From Ostrinia nubilalis (lineage: Eukaryota > Arthropoda > Insecta > Lepidoptera > Crambidae), in contig NC_087093.1 of NCBI RefSeq assembly GCF_963855985.1, positions 7,757,501 through 7,821,500 on the forward strand: a DNA stretch of 64,000 nt, written 5' to 3'. Of this stretch, positions 34,601 to 47,700 are shown piece by piece; the first letter of the stretch is position 1; each line of letters starts with the position of its first letter. A program made the translations under genes and the position numbers. The notes beneath the pieces are model-generated. The model was given only the letters and a program-made list of their open reading frames with translations, was not told where the DNA came from and did no database searches.

Positions 34601-35679
34601 ATGTCATGTTGGTGAGCATGTTAACGTATCCAACTTCACACTCTATGAATGGATGAATGAAAGAACGAATGCCGCTTCTTTCTAACTAGGTATATAGAAA
34701 AGATAAGAGTAGGAAATAACGAAAATGTCAAAAATAACACTGCAAAATTTAGGTGTCCTAGAACAGTGCTTAAAGCTGAATTAACATGATGATTTTAAAT
34801 TTGTATTGTTTATTTCTTGTCATTGCGACTTTGACGCAGCTGTTGTCATGACAACAGATAACAAAACATGTTTTGTTGAAGGATTATTGATGAATAATTT
34901 TCCACAAAAAATTGGATTTTAACCAGGATAGGAAAATGAGAACCTGCGCCTATCCGTTTAAACCGATTGTAGAATTTATGGAAAGGTAAGTTAAGTAAAA
35001 AAAACACACTATGTAGTGGAGGAATTTCAAAATTCAACGAATAGTTTTGAGCTGGTTTTTTTGGAGAAATACAACCTTTCCAGCATAACTTCCACGTGCC
35101 TAGCTAAAATTCAGTATATTATTATTATTGGTTTTTGGGCCTTTACTTGCGCCAACTCGACCAGGTTTGATCTATTGTGGCAGCCCTTGTCTTTAGAGTT
35201 AATATTCAGTAATATGAGTGCGAGATTTATATTTTCTAGATACAATAAAGTTGTTTTTCTATAGATATGGCGATCTGAGTATGCCCACTGAAGGGCCCCA
35301 AGAAAGAGCCAACAATAGTCAATGGTGGGTGGAACTAACGGACACGCGAACGTGAAATGCTGATGCCACCGGCGACACGAAAACTACTGAGAAATTGAGA
35401 AAAGTGTGTATAAATACCTACTATTATATTCATTTTGATTGCTTTTATCTTATTTCGTCATTATTATTTGTAATGTTTATTTGTTAAGGTGTGGAGTGAC
35501 TAAACAGCAAGAAGAAAGGCAACTCGCATACACAGAGCTGCCAAGGGAACACTGGACTGGTGGCGGTCCAGGTTCTTCCCTGAAGCCAAAGGATTTAGAG
35601 CAGAGTGCTTGTAAATAACTACGACTTGTAAATTAAATCCATAATAAAGACTTAATATATTATAATTAATTAAATACAT
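31643..35679. other. Stretch without supported gene
   Basis: No gene recognised. 34290-34450 is a GC-rich unique patch. A possible short coding-like fragment near 35510-35620 is described in the findings. Confidence 0.45.
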
Positions 35680-35683
35680 TATA

Positions 35684-35755
35684 TTGTTTTAATCTTTCAT
35701 GGTCACTTAACATAGGTACATGGTAGCAATCTCGTCAGTAATAATAATTAAGTAA
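35684..35755. repeat. Dispersed repeat shared with 2720-2780, inner part inverted
   Basis: Shares TTTTAATCTTTCATGGTCAC in direct orientation with 2722-2745. The adjoining GGTACATGGTAGCAAT block is in the opposite orientation in the two copies. Confidence 0.7.
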
Positions 35756-35766
35756 ATACATAATTA

Positions 35767-35971
35767 TCCTACTAATATCCTACTTAATATTAAAAATGCG
35801 AAAGTTTGGATGTCTGGATGTTTGTTACTCTTTCACGCAAAAACTACTGAACGGATTTTGATGAAACTTTACAGTATTATTGTTTATAACCCAGATTAAC
35901 ATACAGGCTATAATTATGACGATCTGTGACAAACTAAATTTCACGCGGACGAAGCCGCGGGCAAAAGCTAG
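35767..35971 (+). mobile_element. Helitron-like non-autonomous element (family B), copy 2
   Basis: Starts TCCTACTAATATCCTACTTA (the 5' word is partly duplicated) and ends CTAG after the hairpin block GCGGACGAAGCCGCGGG. Flanks are A and T. The body matches copy 1 closely. 205 bp, non-coding. Confidence 0.85.
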
Positions 35972-36117
35972 TTGAAAATAAAATGATTAATTTTTATTGA
36001 CTATTTATTTATTTCACAAAACCTAATACATAATACACAGACTGATTAAGAACAAAAGTAAATTTCAACCTATGAAAATATTCATTGTCGGATTAGCTTT
36101 CTATCATGATCTCGTAA

Positions 36118-36396
36118 GGCTGCGTTTCCACCAGAGATGTGCGAGGATGCGTAGCGAAGGATGTGTTTGTAAAGAACCAATAGAATCGCTTCGTTTACCT
36201 CGCCTCGGTCAGCACATCTCTGGTGGAAAAGGCTCAGGCTGTACAACACTAATGAGCATTTTCAAATCTCTGCTACACATCCTCGTACGATATATTTTCC
36301 TCGCACAGCTTTGGTGGAAACCTGCACACATTTTCACAGCACAGCTAGACATCTTCGCACGACACAATTCCCTCGCATATCTCTGGGAAACGCAGC
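36118..36396. mobile_element. MITE with GGCTGCGTTTCCACCAGAGA ends
   Basis: The left end GGCTGCGTTTCCACCAGAGA is inverted at the right as GCATATCTCTGGGAAACGCAG. Two further TCTCTGGTGGAAA / CTTTGGTGGAAA words lie inside in the end-like orientation (near 36215 and 36310), so this looks like nested or compound copies. It is non-coding, and the long open frames across it are shadows. Confidence 0.7.
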
Positions 36397-36416
36397 ATCC
36401 TCTCCCTCCACCAAGG

Positions 36417-36500
36417 ATCTCCACAATGTGCCCGCATCCAGGTTCTTCCCGCGACCTTCACCAGATCGTCAGTCCACCTAGTAGGAGGTCTGCCCACATG
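36417..36500 (-). pseudogene. RTE-like LINE ORF C-terminal fragment
   Basis: On the minus strand the frame reads GRPPTRWTDDLVKVAGRTWM, then RAHCGDPWWRE. This is the conserved block just before the extreme C-terminus of lepidopteran RTE-type ORF2 proteins, and it overlaps in homology with the tail seen at 23776. It is a very short, truncated fragment abutting a MITE. It cannot encode an active protein. Confidence 0.65.
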
Positions 36501-36654
36501 CTGATAACATGTTCCATCGTAATAAACTTCTTTCCGACATAATTTAATAAAGATGATAATGACCTAAAACCACAATTTTATTTTGCTTTTCACACGTCAA
36601 TAAGCCAGTGAGTTACGTTACTGTGACAGCTAAGGTATTTTTCGATGACATCTT

Positions 36655-36895
36655 TGAAAATTGCAACTCATGGTAAGTTATTTGTATGAAACTTAATAAA
36701 AACTTTAGTCGCTATCGTATTCATTTAGATAGGTTTTTTACCTAACGATTTGAGATGAACTCATGGTAGTGTTTTTAGTTTTGCTGTGGTTCTGCTACTA
36801 ACCGCTAGAGGCGCTGTACAATTTGCCATACATTTTTTTACGGACTCGATAGCGAGATGCTCGGTAGGTAAACTCATGGTAGAGGCACTGATAAC
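36655..36895 (-). mobile_element. Diverged relative of the 60754 Harbinger-like MITE
   Basis: The plus-strand right end TAAACTCATGGTAGAGGCACTG, and the core words CCGCTAGAGGCGCTGTACAA and GCCATACATTT, match the intact MITE at 60754-60933. The left part is rearranged, with two further ACTCATGGTA words (near 36667 and 36755), so it may be a compound copy. Confidence 0.55.
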
Positions 36896-36991
36896 TGGAG
36901 TCGATAATTTTCTATGGTCACTGAGAAAAGGCAACAGTTGATGCTGGACTAGACTCTTTTTGTTGTATTCGTTCTTCTTGCTTAATCGGTA

Positions 36992-37115
36992 ACTAACTTT
37001 TATCCGCAGCTTCGCCCGCGTGGCTATAACCTATGTCACTTAGAATAATGTAGCTTCTTACTGGAGAAACAGTTTTCAAAACCGATTCTAGATATACACA
37101 CATACATCCTAGGTA
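36992..37115 (-). mobile_element. Helitron-like 3' fragment
   Basis: The minus strand reads ...GCCACGCGGGCGAAGCTGCGG, then ATAAAAGTTAG. This is a GC hairpin followed by a CTAG-like terminus with one change. The upstream body (GTAAGAAGCTACATTATTC) is a common lepidopteran Helitron-associated word. The 5' end was not found. Confidence 0.5.
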
Positions 37116-37904
37116 GATTAATAAGGTAGCCAATCTACCAGATAAGAGAGTTTTTTTGGTTCTATACTTTTACTTTGTTGTTACTACTTGTGTAATTTGA
37201 CCTCATTTCTATTTGACCTCATAAACATTCAAACAGAGTAATATAATACTAGAGTAATACTTTAGTTTCTATTAAAATTAATAGGACAGAACATTAACGA
37301 AAGGTGGAGTGACTGTAGTTGAGAAGAATGAAGCCCAAGTTTGTGCACCGCGGGCGCGCACGAGTTCTGAAGTGTTAAACTATGAAATATACGTTGTTTC
37401 TGTTAGAACACTGTTGTGAAATAAAACGCACGTTTGAGAATAACTCGACATTTTATACGCGTATTCAGTTTAGGATTGATAGTCGTAGTTTTCATAAACT
37501 TAAAGGTAAGTTTTAACCGCGCTCCAGGGAGTAAGTATTGTAGAAAACCCCAGTTTTCTGAAAGGTTTTGTTTATTGTTTTAGGGTAGGTAAAAAATATT
37601 TTTTGAAAATATGAATCACACATGTGAAGTTTGGAGGTTTATTAAATTTAATTATCGTTTTATACGATAGATAAATAAAGTAAAGCAGCACAATGTAGGC
37701 GAAAAGTAGAAAGTACTTAGGGCAAAAGATCACGTACCTATACTGATAAATGGAGAGATGAGAATATTAACCAAACATGAATCCATTATCCCTAGGATGC
37801 TGGTTTGAGAAAAATACTCTGATAGTAAAATAATTTCATTTGATATTTCTATCTAATTCCAAATATGCAGGCTATAAATAGAAAAAGTATAAGATGTGTA
37901 AACT

Positions 37905-38010
37905 CATAGTCGTCTAGTACCCATAGTACAAGCTTTGCTTAGTTTGGGGCTAGAGGCGCAGTGTAAAATGTCAAAAGATATTTATTTATTTATTTATTAT
38001 TATTATTTAT
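37905..38010 (+). mobile_element. Retroposon 3' end with (TTTA)n tail
   Basis: The word TTTGGGGCTAGAGGCGCAGT, followed by AAAATGTC and then repeated ATTT units (37980-38010), is a recurrent 3' end in lepidopteran genomes. The microsatellite tail suggests a LINE- or SINE-type insertion. The class is uncertain. Confidence 0.5.
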
Positions 38011-41000
38011 CTGGAATTAGCCACTCGTTTGGTTGATTTTTGTAGGCAACCTGAATAATAAAGGTCCGTGTCAACTGCTGGACATTTTCAAGGTCAGTGT
38101 ATACTTTTCCCTAGTACAAAATTAAATCTGAATGTGAAGTTTATTATTAAGATATGCAACTACATTCTGAATATCTGCGTTGCTGAATAGTCATCTTCGT
38201 TAGTATTTCAAGACGGAGAAACGGACAACTCAACATTTAATAATTTGTGTGCTGCCGACTGTCCATGTATTTTGCTCACTGGAACTAAGACGCAGTGTGA
38301 CCACATCCTTATATAGAACTGCAACATTTAGATAAAGCTATAATTAGTTTGCGTCAGTTGGAATTTTGTTAGTGAAGTCAACGCTTGCCCCATCGCTTGC
38401 AAATTACAATTGCCTGCATTCTGAAAGTTACTAATTTTACAAACTTACTCTGAAACGCTTGCAGAATAATATTCCTGATTAATTTTAAATGAAAATTGCT
38501 TTAGTGTATCACTCTAATTGAGTTGCTGAAAGAAATTCTTAATATTTGTGTACAAAGGAATTTAATAGGTCCTAATTAGATAACGCTCTCTTAGGAAATT
38601 GCAAACTCGGATTAAAACTATTTAATCTGATAAGTTTCAGTTTTTCACTACTCCATTATAACTTTCTTAAGAGCGTTTACGCGAAGCGCGGCGTTTCAAG
38701 GGGCATCATTGGAAATGATTCGCGCGCGGCGTTTTTTAATAGTTTTCAAATGTTTATAGCAAAACAATAACAATGAATTAAATATCGTTTCAAAGTAAAT
38801 ATCTTAAAGAAGATGTTGTTTTATTATATTAAGCTATTTTTAAGTTGAATAAAGGAAGAAAATTGGTGAAAAAATCACTTTGATTTTTGGGTATATCACG
38901 TTCTTTTAATTTGTGATTTCTTACTGTAAAATGCTTAAATCTAAAAATTTTCTCAGATAACTATTTGCCCAAGGATCTATGCTATAGGATATAAATGTTT
39001 GTTAAATCGTTTTCACAGTATTTTTATAAAAATTTCAGCTTGTAAACTGACGCTAAAGTGGAAATTTACAAAACCTGTGTGGACTTATCTTGATAGAATT
39101 CTTAAATACTAAACTAATCGCAATATTTTCTCAATTAACTATTTAGACGACGAAATTGCCTAACTATTTATGCCTATAACATATAGATAGATAGATAGAT
39201 ATTTATTTGCATCACCATAATGTAACATAGGATAGATAAGGCTTAAAGCTAAATAGATCATTATGGACCCTGTCGGGCACTGCAATTAGAAGAGAGGAGG
39301 ATCTACTTTTAATTTATCACAATTTGGACTACAAAAGTATTAGTCGTTAATTATTTTATTTTAATATTCATATGTATAAATAATATTATTTAAAATTATA
39401 TTTTACTGTAACTTTCCTATTACAATTTATCATTAAAATACTCCTGAATTGTATAGTAACTTTTTCTATTAGTAAGACTTTTAGTTTTTTAATAAAAAAA
39501 ATTTCTTTATCTTCTCCTTTTATTGAATTTGGCAGCTTATTATGATGATGTTGATGATGGTATAAAACTGCGTTGAAGTCAAATCAAGTCATAAGAAACC
39601 TTTGATTAATGCTTGAATTAACTTCAGAATAAACTGACTGGACAGCAATGTAAACAGTCAACTGATGTGGGCATGCCTATCGAGGGAAGCCCTTTGTTTA
39701 GAAATTACACACAAAGTAGACTCTTGGATTGGGCAGCCTCCGAGTTAAACGGACTGTATAAACTAAAGCGAAATAATGTATCGGGCATCAAATACTTGTA
39801 CATCAAAACGGCTTATTTCAAGAAGTAATTAAGGTAATTACCTTACTAATTACCACGAAGTAAAATTTTTGGTCAATGGACGTGCCCACTAGATAAGAAA
39901 CGTATAAGAATTTCAAGCAATTTATGGAAAAAAAGCACACTTCTGTCAATAAAGCATGATTGCTTTAGACATCAGAACCTTGCGAAGTTCATGCGAATTG
40001 CAATTTTATATTTGGGCTGCTCGTACTTACGAGAAAGAAATTAGTATAAGGGATGTCATACCTGTTATTTCACATAGGTATGTTTAATAATGTTCAATGT
40101 AAGTATCTCTGGTATTCTAGAAACATGGGCCGAGTTATGAGGTATTCACTAAGATCTAGGCAAGGTATGTAGTACCTATAGATGTATAATGTACCTACCT
40201 ACAACGTAGAATATAAAGTAAATACAGGAAATTCTTTAGAGACATAGGTATTCTCTGATGCCTATAACGATTAAATTGCTCTGTGACAATTTTTAAGTCA
40301 GAAACGCATCTAGAATTTACAAACAAAAATACGTTTTAGCGAAGTAAATGTATTTAAATTCTATTTACATCCGACTTAAGTGAATCCACAAAAAGGTTCG
40401 CTTTCGTGTTGTCAACGTTAACTCTGTAAATTGACTTTTCTCTTTAAATTCTTTATTTGTTGGATTTCATACGTTATGACCTTGCCGTCGTATTTTTGTT
40501 TGTTTACTCATTAACGAGTCAAAGATAAAAGGAGTTCCCTGGATTACTTCGGAGGTACGGTATTTAACACTGCTTACAATTATTAGAATACTTAAATGAA
40601 GATATTTCCCTTTTCACAAAATTGTAGATTATTAGGATGTTGAAATAATGGAGCTGACATTATACATTAACATACCTACTTATAGCTATTTCGAATGAAA
40701 GTGTATAAATAGTATTTTATTATGACTATCACCGCTAGTTTTGGGAAATACCTATAGATTAATGTTATGGATAAGTCGTCTATAAAGTAGAAACGTATAC
40801 AGAAGTATATGTATGTGTTAATTTGATTTCACATTTTAAAAAGATCAGGTGTTTATGGTTGATTTATATTTTTGGCCTAGAAATATTTTTACTGAAAACC
40901 ACTTGTCACATGAAGCATGTCCCAAGCCGAACGAGATCCGAAACGATATTCAAAAAGTCCCCAAAATCCACGTCACATATTTCACAGATAGTTGGCACTA

Positions 41001-41435
41001 TAAAAGAATGTTTCCCTCGTAGAATTCGTTAGGCATTTGCGTGAAACGAAACTGCAATATTGGAAGCACAGCTCCTGGAATTAAAGCTATTTGCGCTAAA
41101 AACTTGGAATACACAGCATTCTGTGAAATGCATAAACAAATAAAGCACTTTTTGGGGTTTATACGCCCCACCGATTCACACTATAAATTACACGGAACGC
41201 AGTAGATTTGTCTGTTTATTAAATACAATAGTTTGCACTTCAACGTTGGCTTTGTGGCGTACACTTGTTTTAATTGACTTCACTTTTCAGAATCGATCTA
41301 GTTGTTTGTATGCACTCGTGCAAAGGTCGATAATACATCGGCCTCATGCTACTAAGTATTGTCTATTGGTGACCATTGACACTACCTATCTATCAGGAGC
41401 ATTGTTTGCTGACATGTCATCATCATGGATTTTAC
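38011..41435. other. Stretch without gene
   Basis: No frame recognised. The GATA run at 39184-39202 is followed by a stretch that could be a minus-strand LINE 3' UTR. The inverted words AACGCTCTCTTAGGAAA (near 38583) and TTTCTTAAGAGCGTT (near 38666) hint at another short foldback repeat. Confidence 0.45.
39184..39202. repeat. (GATA)n microsatellite
   Basis: Four to five tandem GATA/TAGA units. Confidence 0.85.
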
Positions 41436-41580
41436 CAATCTATTTATTTATTTATTTGGTTTACCAGAAATTATAGGCATGTGTTGGTTTTTACAATCAA
41501 AACTGTAGGATACATAGATTTTACAACGGCTACATTAAAATAATTATGGTGTCTGCAATCATTACTATGAAAGTCGTATT
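41436..41580 (-). mobile_element. Possible LINE 3' end with (AAAT)n tail
   Basis: TTTATTTATTTATTT at 41441-41458 reads as an AAAT tail on the minus strand, downstream of AT-rich 3'-UTR-like sequence. There is no coding to confirm it. Confidence 0.35.
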
Positions 41581-42247
41581 AAAAAATGATTCCCTAAAAC
41601 AATGTGCGAAGTTAAGCCTAATAGGTATTTTGTTTCAACTATCTAAAATATAGTAGAAAAATAGTTCCTTATTTTGAACAAAATACGTGTAGCAGTACAA
41701 TTAAGATTTCCAGACACTTTAAATAATATTTATGACAAATTACCCAACACAACGACGTCGTTTGTCATTCCTAACAAAAGAGTGCTTAAGAGAGGTACAC
41801 GGCAGTAAGAACAACAGCGCTGTGATTATTTAAATAGGGAAAACGCAGGTAGAACTATGAATTTTAATTAGGGGACAAAAGACGCACTTAATACTGAACG
41901 AATAAAATGTAACTACATTTGTTATGGAAAAAATGGATGATGTTCTTCTCTTAACGATTTTTGGAAGATAATAATGTACATTTGGAAGGTAAACGAACAT
42001 CGCTTACGGATTGATTCATAACGAATACATTTTGTAATCAATAACAAACAAGAGATTGGAAATATTTGTAATAAATCGTATTAAAATTATATCTTTTTAG
42101 AAGGAGATCTAAATACTTTTTTCAGACGTCACAGAGCATAGACTTAGTAAAGATCTATTCAAAATCTAGGCGAAACAAAAAAAATCCCAACCTTGAATCC
42201 AATATAAGAAGTGTTGTAAATTAGAAGTTTTTCAAATAAGTAAGGGT

Positions 42248-42700
42248 TGTTAACTCAAAAACCTCAACTTCATAATCATAAAAATATCCTTTATTCATGC
42301 ACGTCTCAACCCGATGAAGGGGTAAGTTATTACAACAATACGTAGTCTGTAGTTTTAAAATAATGCTGGGTAAAAGAAAAGATTCCGCACGAGTGGTTGT
42401 GAAATGTAGAGCGTTGTAGAGAGTCGGTGAGAGTAGAGTAAATCTATTAAGTTACTGATTCTGATACGCTCCTAAAAATTTGGACATTGATTAGAAAATC
42501 ACCCTGTATAGGGTATATGTTATATTTTATGTTAACTCAAACATCTCAACACCCTTTATGCATACTCGTCTCAACGAAGGGGTAAGTTAACAATACGTAG
42601 TCTGTAGTTTAAAATAATGCTGCGTAAAAGAAAAGGATCACTGTCACATTCCGCGCGGAGTGGTTGTGAATGTGGAGTGTCGTTGAGAGTGTGCTCTAGC
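42248..42700 (+). repeat. Direct repeat, two units about 282 bp apart
   Basis: Both units begin TGTTAACTCAAA (42248 and 42530). They share GAAGGGGTAAGTTA, ACAATACGTAGTCTGTAGTTT, AATAATGCTG and GAGTGGTTGTGAA in the same order over about 180 bp, then diverge. The class is unknown; TG-initiated direct repeats could be LTR-like, but no paired internal region exists. Confidence 0.8.
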
Positions 42701-44690
42701 GCTCTCGTGCTCTACCAGACTACGAGACCACGCGCCGCGGGGGGCGATAGCGCACGCATGAAACTGTCTGTCCAGCGACGTTCGGTTTAAGAATGTCTGC
42801 TGTTTTGAAAGTTAACTTTTTTATTTAATAGTCTAATTTTATGTGAGTAAACTATTGGAGTTAATAAAAAATACATGGGGTGAAATGAAGATGAAAAACA
42901 CGTTATCCACTCATCATTATTAATCCTTAGTGATGATGATGCTCGTAGGTACTTATAAAATAATTTGAGTGGATAAGCCAGATTACTAATTATATTATTG
43001 ATAAAAAGTTAAATCTATTGAACTGATGGAGATCAACTCGTTAATCCGAGTAATTATTAAAAAAACTATAACTAAAATAAATTTACCAAATCTAGGCATT
43101 AAACTGCGTATTGGACATGAGTATATCTTTTATTTTAACACAGGAAATTTTGCCTCGAGTTTATTTTGCTGCGGTGGCGGCAGGTGCGGGCAGCCGGGGA
43201 CTTGTAATTAACAAAACAAAAGCTTTTCACTACGTTAACAGTACTTGATGTTACTGCCTACGTAATTTTAAGAATCCGGATTCTTGCGGCCGACCAACGG
43301 TTGAGAACTCTGCATTTTTAAATAAGATTAAGTAAAATTTGCGAGCGTCTAATTTGACTGGGATCCGTAAAACGCATTTTCGGTGTTTCTTTGAGAGTTA
43401 CTCTAATTAATCAACTGAAATGAGTATTGAGTTATAAACGAGAGTGTTTTCTCCTTGACAACAATGGAGTGAGTCGTGGGTGGCGAATACCTACTCGTAC
43501 ACTTTCCCGGAATGCGAGTGGGTTAGCGCCTCCTCATTTCATTGGTCCGTGGTTTGTGATGTCTCCCGGGTCAGATTTCCGGACTGTGCAAACATGTGTG
43601 GATTTTTAATAACATTCTGCGGCATTGTGATCAACAAATACCGTACTCAGGGCGAGTCAAATCGTGTGATTCCTGTTACTTAACTAATGCAGATGTAGAT
43701 GTACGAAAATACTGTGTATTACGAGTATTTATTTATTTCTCACTCATGAATTCACTACGCAGAAACAAAGCCGAATCATCTAAAGACATAACATTGTAAT
43801 AGGTATAAGTATTAGGTAAATACAGCATAAGAAGAAATGAGACATTCCCAAAAAGGACGTTGTTATTAACGAACATTTTCCAAATTAATACACAACTGTA
43901 ACTAGTTTCTATAGCCATAAATACCTACATCAAACAAATGGAAGCCCAACTCTAATCAAGGACGAAATAGATTCAATAGTTATTATTGCACGGGAGTGTT
44001 CGCGTGGCGCCGTACCATTAATCTTGTCAAACGAGAATGAAGTGGTCAGACACAACCCTCATTTCTCAACGCAACGGTGACTATTAATTACCGTGAAATT
44101 TCCTATCTATGCAAATGAGGTGCGCCCAGAAAAATGTGACATGGAAATTATCCAGTATCCAGGATTTTGTGAATCATTTATCTTGGAGAGACGTAATCGC
44201 GACTCGAAAGTTGACGGCGAATGCAGACACTTTTTCAGATTTAATTTCTTAGATAACTGTCAAGTATAAAGTCCTAAGCAGTGTAACAAATACTAAGCAC
44301 TCAAACCGAGTGCTTAAATAAAATACTGGGTACCTACTTAAATATTCCCACTAATTTAACCCAAATGACCACGCTCAAAGCGTTTTGGTAGAGATGGGTC
44401 AGTGTTAAAATTTTGAAATTAGTCTGGACTAGAAGGACTAAACCACAAACAATTTCCGTATTTTCAGATTTACCTGCCTCTATCATTCACCACACTCATG
44501 CTGTCATGAGCAAAAGCAATAGATAGAGCCGGAAGCACCAAGTTTGGTCACAGATTTCGTTTATTTCCGGTCCAGTCCGATTAATACCATTTTGTATCCT
44601 AAATAACCATCTTGCGTCTCACATGCGGGAAAAACTTCGACTGAATATCGGCATATTCTGTTAAGTTTCAAAAATTTTTCGTTAACCCTT
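42701..44690. other. Stretch without supported gene
   Basis: Short frames between 43427 and 43918 overlap one another and lack domains. 43980-44230 is a unique island with an octamer word (see findings). Confidence 0.45.
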
Positions 44691-44797
44691 TCATTGCATC
44701 GCTTCATAGCGATAAGACCGCCTAATTGTACCTTATGTGTTCCTTTTCTTTTTATCTGGTGTGCAATAAAGAGTATTTATTATTATTATTATTGCAC
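44691..44797 (+). mobile_element. LINE 3' end with AATAAA signal and (TTA)n tail
   Basis: The words CATAGCGATAAGACCGCCTA, CTGGTGTGCAATAAAGAGTA and a following (TTA)n run form a 3' UTR end frequently seen on lepidopteran CR1/Jockey-class LINEs. No coding part remains. Confidence 0.65.
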
Positions 44798-47700
44798 TCC
44801 GTAAATTCTGTTTATTTAACAGCAGCATAAATATTTAACTGCCGCAATCAACTAAGTTACCGTCTCTATCAAAGCACTAACTTAATTCCACAAATTAATG
44901 TTCATGAATTTACAATCAGCATTCTGTTTATCCACGTCAGCGAATCAGTATTGCATTTAATACAATACGTTCATATTTCGGAATGATAGTGGGCATTTTG
45001 CAAGATTTTTTTAAATTAACTTGTACAGGTTAAATATCCTGCATAATATTATCCTTTAAGTTAAAACTTTTAAAAAAGTCATTTACTTCGAGAAATGTAG
45101 ATATTAGCTGTGTCCACATCCTTGTATGTGTGGAAATGGTTTTCTATTAAGTCGTCCAAATTTTACCAAAAGCTCTATTTTTATGGGATTGTGTTCAGTA
45201 AAGGCCAAGTTATATCTCAGGGTCGAAGTAAATTACTTATGAAATAAGCATAGTATGGTATTAAAAATAAATAATAATGTACTAATTATAAATCTAATAT
45301 AAATTCTTACACAACACAAACCAAATTAATAATTTAAGGTACCTTATTTATATTGCACATTATACAAAAGTTACACGTGGAATCATATCTAATCTTAGCT
45401 AATTTTATGAAATTCGGGTTCTTCGTAGAGCCAAAACGTACACCCGACAAAAATCCTGAAACAGGATAAATTTGTGAACAAAATCGCGTTGGAATGTGAC
45501 TCGCGAGTGAATTCGAGCGGCGTCTAGATAAAAACATACTGGCAGTTTCGGCCAAAACATATACACTCGGTATTAATGTAATCCAGTGGAATAGAAAAAA
45601 TGCACGACGGCTTCTATTTGACAAGGGACGGCCTCCGAGGCACAAAGTGACATGTCAAAATTATATTTGATATTTCCTCAGTGAGAAGAAAAAAACATTT
45701 CGGTAAGGGACGCAGAATGTAAGATTCTGGTAACATTTTAGGGAAATTAAATCATTTGTTTCGTTTGATTTTATTGTGATTGACGTCAGGTTTTATCACA
45801 TTGTTGCGTTCTTAGAATTGAAAGACTGCTTGCAGACGTTACGTACCTACCTACATATTTGTGACATCAAATGAGTATTATTACAAAGTATATAGTATGT
45901 TTAGTATTTTAACTACTTAGTACCTATACTAAAAACCAATTAGAAAGACATTTCCTAAAAGTTTTAATCAAGTTATAATACACAGCTCGAAACTTTGAAG
46001 TCCTAAATGTTTGCACCAATTTCAAAATTTACCTGTTCGAAACGATCAGTATATGATCTTTAAAAGATCTTTTCCACGTTTTTTAAATGTAGCAAAGTAA
46101 AACTTCAGTGCTATAAAAACAAAAATTCGTTCATCCAAACCTTTACTACGCTAATTGATTCAATGATACCGAAAATTATAATGGGATCCTCGTCAATGCG
46201 TTATAATAAAACATTGCATTAAATCAGATAAACGCGTTTGTTCATTTTCATTCGAGCTGTTCACAATTAGTGAAGTCGACTTGATTATATTAAATGCAAA
46301 TAATGTTTATTTCATACATTTTATGGGCAAACTATTTAATTGAGTTACGTCGAATAAACCAGTTGGTTTAGGGCCAGTTCCACCAGTTGCTGCTAAAGTT
46401 TTAATTATTTATTTTACATTTAACGCTCTTTACTTAACATAAAGCTGTGACTTACTTATATCTTTTTTCTATCAGATGATGAAGTCTGTGTTTTATCAAT
46501 AAGCGGTAAAACGGACACTTAACATGACAAATTGATAATTGTACAAGGAAATGAAACACCGATTTCGGCAGTCAAATTCTAAACAACGTCAATAGCGAGC
46601 ATTTCCTTCAAACTTTAAGGTGACGTCAATTCGTACGGACGCCGGCATATAAAGCTCAACTCTGTTGATCTTACGCAGTTGGATTAGAGATGGTTTTGCA
46701 GCAATAATGTATAGCCTGATGCGCCGTCGACTGTACTTGATGGTGACAGGTGCGGGGCGCGAGCAACAATGTAATTACGGCAACAAAAGCAAACAACCGC
46801 CCTGTATGGCCTTCTGTAAACAAGAAAACAAGCTGCCTAACACTCGCCGCGCAATAACAGGAAAAACACGAAATAAGATAAACTTGCTCGTATAAAATAC
46901 CGTGCACCCGCGTCCGTCTGGAGGACTGGAGACTGAGTTCTGGGAAATAGCTTTGCATTCTTTTTCGTTACAAGTAGAAACAATTGAAAGTTTGAGAATA
47001 CATGTATGTTATGTAGTGCTCACCGATCCATGAAGTAGGTAGCTAAAAAGTCACAAACTTTTATCAAAATCTAAAAGTACAAATAAACACAAAAAAGTTA
47101 TTTCATCTACTTTTCATCACACCAAAATTATATGTATAGTTTTCGTTCTTTGTATTTCTACTAACTAAACAAAATGATTTTTCTATAGTTTTCTGTAGAA
47201 GTGGTTGAAATTATTATTTCCCGGAAGTCAAAGAAAAGTTTTAAACATAGATAAAATTAAATAAGATATTTCAACAAAAGTTATTATAACCTGTTTATCT
47301 ATCCCACTATATTATAAAAACATCATAATAACGTTTGGAATTATTTCATTATACTTTTATGTATGTTTCATACTAAAAGGATTAATATATTAAAGGCTTG
47401 TTGCTAACAACACAACGAATACTCAGATAATAATGTTATTAAATTTCATATTTCCATGAAATAAGGATTTGTTTAGGCTGTTATATCGGTTCCGCCGTTT
47501 TGAAGATTATCCCAATAAATAGATCAACAAAAATCTGAAGTGTTTGTTGGGTAAACACGTAAAAAATCATAATGATTAAACTTATATACTAAGTATAAAC
47601 CAGTAGAAAAACATAAATAAATATGTTTGAAGACACCTAAAAATATACAGTGTATTTTTTCCTATTTGTGATACGAGTAAATGCGTTTTTCCAAGATATT

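Noticed and set aside
42248..42700. LTR pair of a short retroelement
   Set aside because: Units are nearly contiguous with no internal region, PBS or polypurine tract.
45334..45645. 103-codon minus-strand open frame
   Set aside because: No recognisable motif. It looks like a chance frame in a slightly GC-richer stretch.
46665..46958. Overlapping frames on both strands in a GC-rich patch
   Set aside because: Open on both strands because of composition. No domain in either.
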